Origin: Seminavis robusta
Lineage: Eukaryota; Bacillariophyta; Bacillariophyceae; Naviculales; Naviculaceae
NCBI GenBank assembly: GCA_903772945.1
Contig: CAICTM010000900.1
Coordinates: 1 to 43,311 of the forward strand
Length of the DNA stretch: 43,311 nt
Direction: 5' to 3'
In this document: in pieces, positions 10,812 to 20,331 of the stretch
How the letters are laid out: each line of letters opens with the position of its first letter
Numbering within the stretch: position 1 is the first letter of the stretch
The notes under the pieces: model-generated
Databases searched by the model: none
The model's input: only the letters and a program-made list of their open reading frames with translations
Told to the model about the DNA's origin: nothing
Position numbers and translations under genes: made by a program

Positions 10812-13345
10812 ATGAGGGCTAGCGACATTCCAAGAGCTTTGCTACTAGGTGTCATCTTGCTGTTTTCGAATGCTTCTTCTCTTGCAGAAGCAGTTGACAT
10901 TGATGCGAGTGGAGGCCTTCGAACTCCCAAGGTGAGCGTAAGAAACGAATTGATCCTTGTCTCGTAGCTGGACCTGGAAGTTTGCCTGTTGAGTCTACAG
11001 CGACTTGACTCACCCTGTACGCATTTTCCTCAGGCTCGAGATCTGTTAGATTTGGGCTCTGGGAGTTGCAGCAATGACGTCCAAGAAGACATGTGCACAG
11101 CTTCCACTGACTGTACAGCTTCGACCGCCTCGCCACTCATCCAAGTTTGGCAAGGCAACCCCAACTGTGTGACAATGGGTTATGATTACGGCTGGAAGTC
11201 AGCAGAAGGTGGCAATGCAGCTTGCGAAGATGTCACTGACCAGGCGTATGACTTCGTCTCTTCAACAGGCGGTTTTGACTTGGAAGCAACTAGCCTCAAC
11301 GAGGACTGCACCTCTTGCACCGCCGCCAGTGTTACAGGCACCTACACTTTGACATGTACAGACGCAGATGGTTCGCAGTTTAAGAGTGCTTCAGTTACAT
11401 CTACAGTTAATGTAGGAATCTTCATCAAGGGTGGGCCTGCGGGCAATCTCTATTCTGCAACCGCAAACACCGCAGTCACGGGCATGGTATCACCTTCCGG
11501 GGCCGCCATTAGTCACATAGAGTTTTGCTTCCTTTGTTCTGGCGCTCCGGCTCCAACGCCTGGGCCATCTCCTCCCCCCACCCCAGGTAAGTCAAAGTCG
11601 GACTTCTGCTGCAACAGGAGGACTATTTAGCATGCTTGAAGACACCTCAATGATGCCCTTGCTTGCCTTCTTGAATGGATAACACATGCAAACAATAGGT
11701 AATTTGAAACTGCTCCAGCAGTAGTCTTGCCTCACTTGCCTTTTGGAAACAAGTACTAAAAGTGGAGCTGTTGTGGCTAATTTTCTGGGATAAACAGCAC
11801 CAAGTCCGGCACCAAGCCCAGCACCCACACCAGGTTAGTCAGAACTTCATTTCATCAGATGGGCCAGCTTGGAGAGGATGCAAACTACATGCTAACAGTA
11901 AAGTTGCTTTCTCTGTGGGATGCACTAGCACCTACACCTGCACCTGCATCAGGTGAGCCATGAGTTGCGTGCATATCATAGCACACCTTTGCTCTTCTTG
12001 AAACCACAGTCTAACACATCCTTTGCTTGGTGATTTGACAGCACCAACACCAGCTCCCACGCCTGCACCATCGCCGGCTCCAACACCTGGTAAGTCCATC
12101 CATCAGATACATCTATGCTTTGGTTTGGTCATGTGGGGATAACACTCTAACAGAAGAGATGATGTGTTGTGCTGAATGGACTGTGTTAGCACCAAGTCCT
12201 GCACCCACTCCAGGTGAGCCAGAAGTTGCTTTCAGATAGACCAGCTTGCAGCTGCAAAAAACACTTTAGAATTTGATGAGTTACTGCTCTCTTTGGATAA
12301 CATAGCACCAACTCCAGCACCTGCCCCAGGTAAGCCAGAACTTCTGTTCATCAAGACAGGAATGCCTTGCGTGACACCACAACAATGTGTCTTTACTGCT
12401 GTTTTCTCTGGCATGCAACCATAGAACCAACCCCAGGTGAGCAATCAATTCCCAATGGAATTATCAAGGTTTCAGATTGAATGCTACACAGTGCAGTCAC
12501 TTGTCCAATTGCGCCACCGCTACTCATACCAGTGCTTACTGTCCAATACTTACTCCCTTCCTGCTCTCTTTCCTTGGACCCGCTTGGCACCAACTCCAAC
12601 TCCAGCACCAACCCCTGCTCCGGTGGAAGGCTGCGTAACCACTGTAAGCGAAGAAACTTTGTTCGGGCAACCACAGAGTGCTACCGAGATTCGGATTCCT
12701 ACACGCTGGGGTTGGTACCAATTCATTTCGAACTTCACAGGCACCACAACTTACAGTTTCACTATGTGGGCTGGTGCCGGTCAGTACAATGACAACAATG
12801 AAGGCACATATGTTGGAGATGTGACTGTTACAGCTAAGGAGTGTGGTGTAGGCCGTGGTGGTGGCGGTGGAGGTGGTTGCCATCGCAGACTTGGCGGAGG
12901 TGGTGGAGGCTACTGCAATTGTGGTGGGTACGACTCTTCTCATGATCGTCGGCGTCTTCTTCTTGAACCTGACGAAATGGGCGGGGGCGGCCATTGGGAC
13001 GATGACGATTGGTATAGTGACGATGATACTGACCACAGTTCAACGTATTGCAGTACTGCTGATTGGTCAGGACTCCCAGCAAGTGGTGTGTGCTTCGATC
13101 CGGGCCTCAAGAACGGGCATCTGCATGTTGGAAGCACTCTACCTCGGGACCGGCACGGTGGGGAAACGTTTGCTCCTGGCAAGTATCAGCCTGGATGCTG
13201 CAATATTGGCGAGCCGTGCTTCATCATTGTCCATGGCTCTGTGGGCCACGGCCACGATTGTCATGGTTTGGAGCGGGTGCAGCAAGCGGTTACTGGATTT
13301 GTGTCACGCTTCTTCCCTGGTGCTTTTGGTGAAGGCTTGCCTTAG
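10812..13345 (+). CDS. secreted two-domain protein with mini-exon Pro linker
   Basis: Proposed exons: 10812-10931, 11034-11586, 11798-11833, 11929-11952, 12042-12089, 12190-12213, 12306-12329, 12425-12436 and 12588-13345, giving 532 residues. The N-terminus MRASDIPRALLLGVILLFS is a signal peptide ending near AEA. Exon 2 encodes a Cys-containing domain with a FIKGGPAGNLYSATA...ISHIEFC pattern, like modules of bacterial surface proteins (inference from pattern). The linker is Ala-Pro-Thr/Ser-Pro repeats spread over six mini-exons. The last exon encodes a second domain (WYQFISNFTGTTTYSFTMWA, GTYVGDVTVT), then a Gly/His/Asp-rich, Cys-containing tail. The final intron's acceptor is uncertain: the frame-preserving junction at 12588 follows GG, while an AG at 12490-12491 is also in frame and would add 32 atypical residues. 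Function unknown; probably cell-wall, adhesive or extracellular. Confidence 0.7.
11798..12436 (+). repeat. tandem array of mini-exon plus intron cassettes
   Basis: Six exons of 36, 24, 48, 24, 24 and 12 nt are each flanked by GT-AG introns of 89-100 nt. Each exon starts CACC, CACCT or AACC after AG and ends in phase 1, encoding (A/E)PxP units. Introns share blocks: GTTAGTCAGAACTTC (11834), GTGAGCCAGAAGTTGC (12214) and GTAAGCCAGAACTTC (12330). Exon starts are 113-148 nt apart. The array therefore arose by tandem duplication of an exon-intron unit. Confidence 0.8.
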
Positions 13346-13932
13346 ATAGATATCTTGCGCTGTGACGAAAACATAAATCTGCATAGGAATGGAAGTTTTG
13401 ATGGACTGTCATCATGCAGATCGGCAAATACAAAGGGGCTTTACCTGTACTCCCTCTGTCCCTATCCAATGTGCAGGTATTGGGACGGTGGGAGTAGCAC
13501 ATCGTACACTTTCATGGTGCTGTTGGTTGTTGGTCCATTGATTTGGGTTGCCTCTGTTTCAAATCGAGCAATTATTGCGAATCCAGGACTTTAGTAGGGT
13601 AGGATTCTCGATTAGGGTAGGATTTAGAAACCTACCTTTAAAACACAGTTGTTGCCAACAAGCTAGAGAAATCAAGGAACTTCTCAGCCAGCGATCTCGC
13701 AGCCTGTCCTTTCTTTTAGCAAACTACATCAAATCAATCTTACAGAAGCAGCTGTGCAGCACGGCTACCGGTATTGGTCCTCTTGGGTCGATTCGATTCG
13801 TTGCATTGGTACCACTCCTCTCTCCCTTTGAAGCAAGGTATGCATTGCTGCTGCACAGTCTCCAACACCCAGCTTCATTTGCAATGGTCAAACTACTGCA
13901 TCCATGTATATTGGAACCCATCATTGCACTCT
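13346..13932. other. intergenic between convergent genes
   Basis: Both flanking genes end here. Overlapping ORFs in several frames show no domain. A TAGGGTAGGATT motif is repeated at about 13596 and 13614. No RNA gene seen. Confidence 0.5.
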
Positions 13933-15384
13933 TTATTCTTCCCGTTTGCTGGTTGTGGATTGGTTTGTTGTTGTTTGCGCATGTTCATCATGGAGCGCCC
14001 CCAAAGTAATCCATTCCCCCGTTTCCTGCCGATGCTGTACAATTTGTCGTTCCTCGTCCGTCAACCACAGATCTTTCCAATCGAGATTGCCACATTGCTG
14101 GAGTTGATATTCGGTCGATTTGCAAAATTCGGGGTCAAATTGGGTATGAATTTTGCTGGTGAGCATGGGTGCTCGAAAGAATGCCGGCATGGTGGTGAGT
14201 TGGACGGCTCCATTTCCAAAATGTTCCATGAGTACTCGTGGCAATACCTTGTCGGCCGGTTTGACATGATAAAAGCGACCCCGTTTCCCCTTCCACAAGA
14301 GCGCCCCGACATCATTTTGCAATCGATGCAAGAGGGCATGATATCCCTCTCGCGACATCCAGTAGGCATAACTTCCCCAGACAGGTGTTCCTCCAGGTTG
14401 GGTGTGAGCTTTGGCACCACTTGCCATTTTGGAGTCATTGGCAGTGTCGTCGTTGTCGTCTCGTTCGGATGCAGGACTAGTTGGCGTCTTGTTGTTGGAA
14501 GGAGTGTCATCAGTCACTGCATTATTTGGCTGGTCCCATCCATGCAGCTCCAAGTCATCCATGATTTCCTTGGTCGTTGGAAACGGCACAATGGTGTATT
14601 GGCTAGCATACGTATTGTCGTCTCTTTGGAATGCTCGTGCTTTGACATGGCGTTGCAGAATCCATTGCAAATTGGGAATGGATCCCAGCCATCCCAGGAA
14701 TCTCATGTGACACTTTTGTTGCTGCTGCTGCTGCTGGTTGTTGTTGTTGTATTCCTCTGCAGCCAATCGGGCGTGCCAAATTCGAAGGGCCGAATCGGAA
14801 AGGGTGGTTCGGACATTGTCTTCTAAAATCATGTCGAATTGGTCGTCATTATTGTCATTACTAGAGTACCACTTTTTAAGCGCAATAAGATGTGCCAGTG
14901 TACATGCCAATACGGCTCTTCCTCGATTGATGGTTTTTGCCTTGCGCCATAATTCAATGGAGTAGTGTACCTTCAGGTCGGTCTTGCTGCCTCGTCGTTG
15001 GTCTTGATCGATGTTGAGAGGTACATTTTCAAGACACTTGTTGAGAAATCGAGTGGGATCTTGTCGTTCCAAATCGGGGTCTTTCAATCCCTCTTGAATG
15101 GCGTGCCACTCTCGATCCGGTACCAGTCCAGCCATGTGACAGTATCGCAAGCACTCGAGTCGATTGCGGAGACGTCGTTGAGGAACTCCTTCGCTAAAGA
15201 CGGGAGGCTCAAAGAATTCGTAAAGGTCGGCAAACATGGCTTCAATGTGCGATTGCCGGTCGGAACCTGGCATGCTAATCACCAAGGCACGCAATTTGCG
15301 TGGTGGTGTTGGTGATAGTGTGGTAGTACTGCTACATACTATAGTCTTATCATCAGAAGCAGCATCAGTTGTAGCATTCGTCAT
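13933..15384 (-). CDS. GT25-like glycosyltransferase
   Basis: A 483-residue single-exon protein. Motifs follow glycosyltransferase family 25 order (the family of LPS galactosyltransferases and procollagen galactosyltransferases): an N-terminal ALVISMPGSDRQSH (residues 33-46), RAVLACTLAHLIALKKW (156-172), MILEDNV (185-191, in place of the usual EDD/DxD metal-binding motif), and a C-terminal GSYAYWMSREGYHALL followed by KPADKVLPRVL (337-385). Such enzymes transfer a sugar from a nucleotide sugar to glycan or protein acceptors. An Asn/Gln tract (213-223) and an Asp/Asn/Thr-rich insert (about 285-325) are low-complexity additions. No signal peptide is evident, although eukaryotic GT25 proteins usually act in the secretory pathway, so an upstream exon or alternative start is possible. 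The metal-site Asn makes activity uncertain. Confidence 0.75.
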   Translation of the reverse strand: MTNATTDAASDDKTIVCSSTTTLSPTPPRKLRALVISMPGSDRQSHIEAMFADLYEFFEPPVFSEGVPQRRLRNRLECLRYCHMAGLVPDREWHAIQEGLKDPDLERQDPTRFLNKCLENVPLNIDQDQRRGSKTDLKVHYSIELWRKAKTINRGRAVLACTLAHLIALKKWYSSNDNNDDQFDMILEDNVRTTLSDSALRIWHARLAAEEYNNNNQQQQQQQKCHMRFLGWLGSIPNLQWILQRHVKARAFQRDDNTYASQYTIVPFPTTKEIMDDLELHGWDQPNNAVTDDTPSNNKTPTSPASERDDNDDTANDSKMASGAKAHTQPGGTPVWGSYAYWMSREGYHALLHRLQNDVGALLWKGKRGRFYHVKPADKVLPRVLMEHFGNGAVQLTTMPAFFRAPMLTSKIHTQFDPEFCKSTEYQLQQCGNLDWKDLWLTDEERQIVQHRQETGEWITLGALHDEHAQTTTNQSTTSKREE

Positions 15385-16023
15385 GGTTAGGCTGTTGATT
15401 GTCTCTCTGCTACATGCTACTACGGTAGTCGAACATGGTCCTTGCTTGTGGTGAAGAGAGATTACGTACGGTTCTTCGGTCTCAAGATTTTGACGTTTCT
15501 TTAACCCTAACCAAACCTAACGCTAACCCGTAGAAGATTTTCCACACACAAAGCAGACACTCGCCACCCTTTATAATAAGATACCGGTACCAAATTACAC
15601 GGTCTAATAAGTCCGTACCGTACTGCAAGTGGACTCCATGGCTCACAGAAAGAAGTATAACCACTTGAAAGTCTTGCTAGCTAGCTAGCAAGAGCTCTAG
15701 CAAGCTGTCTCGCTACGAGCAGGCTTGTACAAGGATCTCCATGTAGGATGTAGAACGGTATGTCTTGTTTCTTGTGAGTGAGAGTATGGAAGAGATCATT
15801 AGTTTTCACCCTCGCACCAACTGGAAAGCGATTTGAACGCCCAGGAAGACTCAGCGCCCTCGGCATCCGAGGATCCCTAAGTAATCCCTAAGTACCGAAA
15901 TCCCTCCTAAGTAAGCATCCACACGCCAGTTGTGCCGCACGTTGTCTCAACCATCCGAAGTCACCAGTCCTGACAAGACTGAATCCGCATGGCTGTCTGA
16001 TCTAGTAGGAGCCTACATCCTAG
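15385..16023. other. intergenic with short telomere-like stretch
   Basis: No gene recognised. Positions 15502-15529 read AACCCTAACC then degenerate AACC/CTAAC repeats, resembling an interstitial telomere-type sequence but too short to be sure. ACCGGTACC is at about 15584 and CTAGCTAGCTAG at about 15678. Confidence 0.45.
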
Positions 16024-17423
16024 CAAAATACCAAAGACCATTTTGAAGAAACATCATACTACGGCCTCTACAGAGACGATGGTTTTGCAATCTTCAATGG
16101 AATTTGGACATATGAAATGATAGTAGAATGGAGAGCCAACTTTCAGGCCAAAGTCAACAGCCTAGCTAAAGGAGACTATCTAGTATTCACCTGTAGCATA
16201 TGGCTAGACCAAACCAAAAGACAACTCCCAAAAGATCAATACGACCCCAAAGTAACTGTAGAAAGTGGAAAAGCATTCCCGTATCTAGATATGGAGCTGT
16301 TCTGGTAGGACCAGGAATAATTTCACTTCCGAGGAGTCCACCTTAAACCGAACCAACAACTGAAATATCTAAATAAGAGAACTACCCACACAAACGCATG
16401 CCTCAAAAACATCCCACTAGGGGTGTTCCAAAGACTCGCTAAACTCACTACAGTCACCAACAAGAATGCCAACCAAACCCTCAATGAGATCTACCCACTA
16501 CACATCAAGGCACTGAAGAAAGCTGGATTGGTTCCAGACCAGATATCAGCCAACACTACAAGAAGAAATTCAACGATACTCCCAACGACAAGAGTACAAA
16601 GCAAACGAACCAGATAGAGATGCCAAGCAATGAAAGAGGAACCGGAACCGATCATTATTCTTCTGTATAGGACACTCCAACGCACGGACGACCCCAATAC
16701 ATAAGGTAATCAACGACCTCAAGAAGAGCCATGACCTCGAATGGATTAGAACGTCTATATCCTACCATCGATTCGCCAACCTGCGAGAGATGTTCACGGG
16801 CGACCTATCGAGGAAGCTCACCAAAGATGTCATCTCCACGGAGTTCCAAAATGAAACCTGCAACTGCAAGCCAGGAAACAAGAAAGACGGCCAATGCCGA
16901 TTTGATGACCGCTGTAGAAATAAACTGGCCATATACTGCATCAAATGCATAAATTCAGGCAAGGAATACGTTGGGAACCCAACGAAATATCAAAGAACGA
17001 ACATACGAACACTTCACCAACGTCATGCGTCTCCTCTACGGAAAATGCAAGTCAGATTCCTACGCAAGACACTTCGCCAACGAATTCAAAAACTTCGCAC
17101 CTCCTTCACCATTCCGACTTAACGGTGACATTGAAAGGAATAGCATCGAAATTAGCATCCTCTGGCAAGGCAACCCCATCAGCACTGTCAAGACCTTCGG
17201 GACACGACACTGCAGCCTATGCAACAGGGAGCGACTCGAGATACTGAAACGATCCAGAGAATCGCCAGAAAAGCTGATCAACTCCTGCAACAAAATATAC
17301 GGAGCATGCCGACATAAACCTCGATTTCATAAGTACCACAATAGCCCAAGCACTGATGATTCCCAAGGGGATGAAAAAGTCAAACAACCGAAAAGTTACC
17401 ACAGAGTAAAGCCTGTGTTTTAG
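16024..17423 (+). pseudogene. decayed Penelope-like reverse transcriptase with GIY-YIG tail
   Basis: The 5' part is missing. The first frame carries the reverse-transcriptase catalytic segment YYGLYRDDGFAIF (about 16057-16095) and then GDYLVFTCSIW. A PYLDMELFW segment is followed by two stops (about 16306-16324), after which the same frame resumes with HLKPNQQLKYLNK and GVFQRLAKLTT. Downstream, after frame changes, come Cys clusters (CNCKPG, CRFDDRC, IYCIKC) and a GIY-YIG-like nuclease pattern (GKEYVG, then after a frameshift near 16975 NIKERTYEHF and YARHFANEF). RT plus a C-terminal GIY-YIG nuclease is the known architecture of Penelope-like elements, and 5' truncation is typical of them. 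No terminal repeats seen. It is clearly non-functional; the family is my inference. Confidence 0.65.
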
Positions 17424-17583
17424 CGATTCGGCAGTTTGTGAGTAAACTTACTTAGTTCAGTCACTTTTTGCTAAAATAAATCGTATGAAGACTGAAGCTC
17501 TTAATCTCTGTCTCCTATGCAGTAAGGTCAAGATTAATAGCCCGAACTAAGCCCAACAACGGTAAGGTTAAGGGTAATCTCAG

Positions 17584-18600
17584 ATGGAAATCCAAAGGAG
17601 CGTTTCAAGTCAACAGACTGATCATCTGTCCCCGTTCAAGTTCAGCAGCAACATTGCACCGCGTACTGTACTAGTACAACATATGCACCCACAATATTCA
17701 TCAATCCTCATCGATCAATCAGATTTGATCAACCATCGACTTGATGAGTTCTGTGGTCCGCTTTTTGCCTGGAACAGAGTTTATCGAACGGGAAAAAAGA
17801 TTCAAAGACTCACGAAAACGCAAAGCAAAGATGATGTCTACGCTTCAATGTAGGTAGTACTCTTTCTTGTTGTGTGGGCGGAAGCGCCGTAAGGTCGATG
17901 TAACTTTTTTCTTCTTCTTCAAAGATTCGGCTGTGAGGTGCTACGACGCACTCAAGCAAGCGAGCAAGCTAGATGAGCTGGAAACAATGTGCCAGGACGC
18001 AGGTGTTAAAGCTCTTATTGGAATTTTTTTGGACAAATTGGGGATTTCCATTGTGGAAGGATTCACGATTCGAGACCGTCTATTTTCCAGGCTCAATACA
18101 ACAGTGTGGTTTATACTGATCTGCCCGCTGACTCCTGGATTACTTTGAATCAAATTGCTCGCGTTGCACCAAATTTTGTGATCAATACTGGATCGTCCAT
18201 GCCGTCTTCGACGACCACCGAGCTTACTGCACCTTTCGGCGCTTCCACCGAAACGATTTTACTCTATTCGGTACTCGAAGGGATGGCACGATGTGCAATT
18301 TCTAGCAGATTGGATGGTAATGGGTTTGTAGCAGCAGCCCAAAAGATTCTCAATGAAAAAGCAGAGGGGTACACTGAAGTGCTGTACAAGTTTGCCGCTC
18401 ATGTCAACGAACGGAGCCCGCAAAAAGTGAACAACAATGTTTCCGATTCGGATTCGGATCGGACGCCAGTTGAAGACGTGATGGCCAAGACTGCAGTTCA
18501 TGCATTTATTGGCAGTGTCGAGACACAAAACATATACGACAACAACTACATTCGGAGCTTGCAAGAAGCCGTGCTTGCCTTCAAGGCGTCGTCAACTTGA
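17584..18600 (+). pseudogene. unrecognised gene or gene remnant
   Basis: Three coding-like blocks lie in order. Block 1 (17584-17853) is 89 residues. Block 2 is about 17922-18090 (VRCYDALKQASKLDELETM...FLDKLGISIVEGF). Block 3 (about 18091-18600) contains YTDLPADSWITLNQIARV and EGMARCAISSRLDG and ends cleanly in TGA. Block 3 begins after a strong acceptor (TCTATTTTCCAG ending at 18090), but the only in-frame donor nearby (GTGGAA at 18053) would give an intron of just 38 nt, so a frameshift is as likely. A pyrimidine-rich acceptor (CTTCTTCTTCAAAG) precedes block 2, but no in-frame donor follows block 1. I recognise no family. Either a real multi-exon gene or a decayed one. Confidence 0.4.
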
Positions 18601-18628
18601 ACCATTTATATCCCTCACCCTAATCAGT

Positions 18629-18671
18629 GGGACCGAGGTGAGATTTTATATTATTACATCACCTCGGTCCC
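18629..18671. repeat. perfect 13-bp inverted repeat (foldback)
   Basis: GGGACCGAGGTGA (18629-18641) and TCACCTCGGTCCC (18659-18671) are exact reverse complements around a 17-nt AT-rich loop. A further CCTCGGTCC follows at about 18680. Could be a small MITE remnant or a transcript 3' hairpin; it lies 29 bp after the stop of the preceding remnant. Confidence 0.85.
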
Positions 18672-18779
18672 CCGTCCCCCCTCGGTCCATTTCCCTCTTT
18701 ACTATAGAAAAAACAGTACTTTTAGTGGTTTGCGGTTCAAGAGGGGACCGCTGTTAATTAGATGTTTCCCCTGCACTTA

Positions 18780-19208
18780 TTAAAGACTTAACAGCCTCAT
18801 GGCGACTGAGCGCACCTCAAAGCAATCAACTAACACTAACCCTATCTAACTAATTTAATCCAATTTCATTTAATCTAATTAATCAACTGGCATACAGCCA
18901 CGCGGCAACTGAGCGCCCTGCTAATTTAATCCAATTTTATTTAATCCAATTAGTCAACTATCATTTAATCCAATTAATCAACTATCAACTAGCATACAGC
19001 CACGCGGCAACTGAGCGCCCTACTAATTTAACCCAATTTCATTTAATCCAATTAATCAACTATCAACTAGCATACAGCCACGCGGCAACTGAGCGCCCTA
19101 CTAATTTAATCCAATTTCATTTAATCCAATTAATCAACTATCAACTAGCATACCGCGGCAACTGAGCGCCCCCAACTAGCATATAGCCACGCGGTAACTG
19201 AGCGCCAT
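18780..19208. repeat. minisatellite, about 78-bp unit
   Basis: The segment CATACAGCCACGCGGCAACT starts at 18891, 18993 and 19071. Shortened or diverged copies lie at about 18797, 19149 and 19180. Complete units are 78 bp, the first 102 bp by internal expansion of an AATTTAATCCAATT stretch. Each unit ends in GAGCGCCC. No coding potential. Confidence 0.85.
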
Positions 19209-19480
19209 TAGTCAAAAAATATCATTCTTCCGCCATATCCAAAACCATTACCACATAGCTTAGAATCCAAATTTCCCCATATCCAAACCCCCCTTACCCC
19301 GTAGCCTAGAATCCAATTTCCCATACGATCCAAGATTCCCCATGCGTCCCTAGAATCCAAATTCCCCATATCCAAATCCATTACCCCGTATCCTTAATCC
19401 GTAACCTAGAATCCAAATTTCATGCCATTAGTAACTTCATGCCATTAGTAAACTTCATACCGTCCCGCGGACTGGACCAC
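19209..19480. repeat. irregular AATCCAAA/CCCCATATCC repeats
   Basis: Repeated fragments such as AGAATCCAAATTTCCCCATA, TACCCCGTA and TTCATGCCATTAGTAA (the last twice, around 19430-19455) form a short-period degenerate repeat next to the minisatellite. Confidence 0.6.
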
Positions 19481-19891
19481 TGCTCCATTCCCTAAACTTC
19501 ATTTTTTGTATGAGGATGTACAATCAAACTCTCAACCAAGCCAGGGCTAAATAATGGAGCTTCACCATAACCTCCTTTACTAAAGCAACCGTTAAACACC
19601 TTTCCAACCTATCCCCAGAAAATTATATCACCTTTGCAATCTGCGACGATGACACCGGCAACCCCTTACTCCTAGGACTTGTCAAGACCTTAAACCGCCA
19701 GCGCATCAACCAAATCCAAATGCTAATTGGCCCTGCCATCTTCGACACCATTAAACACGCACCCGACACCCTTGTAGAGATCTGGCTAAAACCCTCGTAT
19801 TCTGAATTCAGAGATCGACCATACCTATACCAAAGATTTTTCACTGAAACAAGCCACTTCAAATCCAACGCCAATGCAGGACTAGCAGTAG

Positions 19892-20331
19892 TGCAATACA
19901 CGGCTCTTAGCCTTATTCGCGACTCGATCCTAGATAGGGTTTGAGTTCGACTCATGACTGAGTCTCTCGTGAATAGTCATTTAAGACAGGGTTCTCAATG
20001 ACCGCTCTAGTCATACTAGGTTGATGATGAAACAATCGGCGTTCTAGAAAAAAAAAAATATTTAGCCAGCGTGGAGTACTTCCACGCTACTAGATAAATG
20101 CTAGACGAATCTTCCACGTTCCGTTTTTGGATCGTGGAGTGAGTAGGATTGCTACCGCAACTACTCTATCACACTCTACAGTCTCCCGCGGGAGTTCAGA
20201 TCTACGATCCTTTGATTGTGGATCTCTCTCGTTGATTAGTTTTTCATAGCTTTCTAATCTCTCTCATAACTTTCATTCTCTCAAACTCAAAACACTCGAA
20301 AGATCTTTACACTAGCTTTTAGTGTAGTGCA
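19892..20331 (+). repeat. 5' LTR of element A
   Basis: 440 bp, TGCAATACACGG to TAGTGTAGTGCA. It carries a stem AGCGTGGA/TCCACGCT (20068-20088) and the perfect palindrome CTCCCGCGGGAG (20183-20194). An extra A-run near 20048 accounts for part of its greater length than its 3' partner. Confidence 0.93.

Noticed and set aside
12437..13345. Treating the whole open frame from 12437 as one exon
   Set aside because: The upstream mini-exon ends in a different phase: reading through the donor at 12437 reaches a TGA at about 12478, so part of this stretch must be intron.
13548..14009. A 153-residue plus-strand ORF with hydrophobic C-terminus
   Set aside because: It overlaps the end of the GT25-like gene on the other strand, has no domain, and its composition follows from antisense of coding DNA.
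13774..14826. A 350-residue plus-strand ORF
   Set aside because: It is antisense to the GT25-like gene over most of its length; the minus-strand frame has family motifs and this one has none.
15502..15529. Telomere repeat array
   Set aside because: Only one or two exact CCCTAA-type units, then degenerate sequence; too short to call a true interstitial telomere.
20041..20062. Poly-A tail of a non-LTR insertion
   Set aside because: The A-run sits inside an otherwise continuous LTR with no inserted sequence before it; simple slippage explains it.
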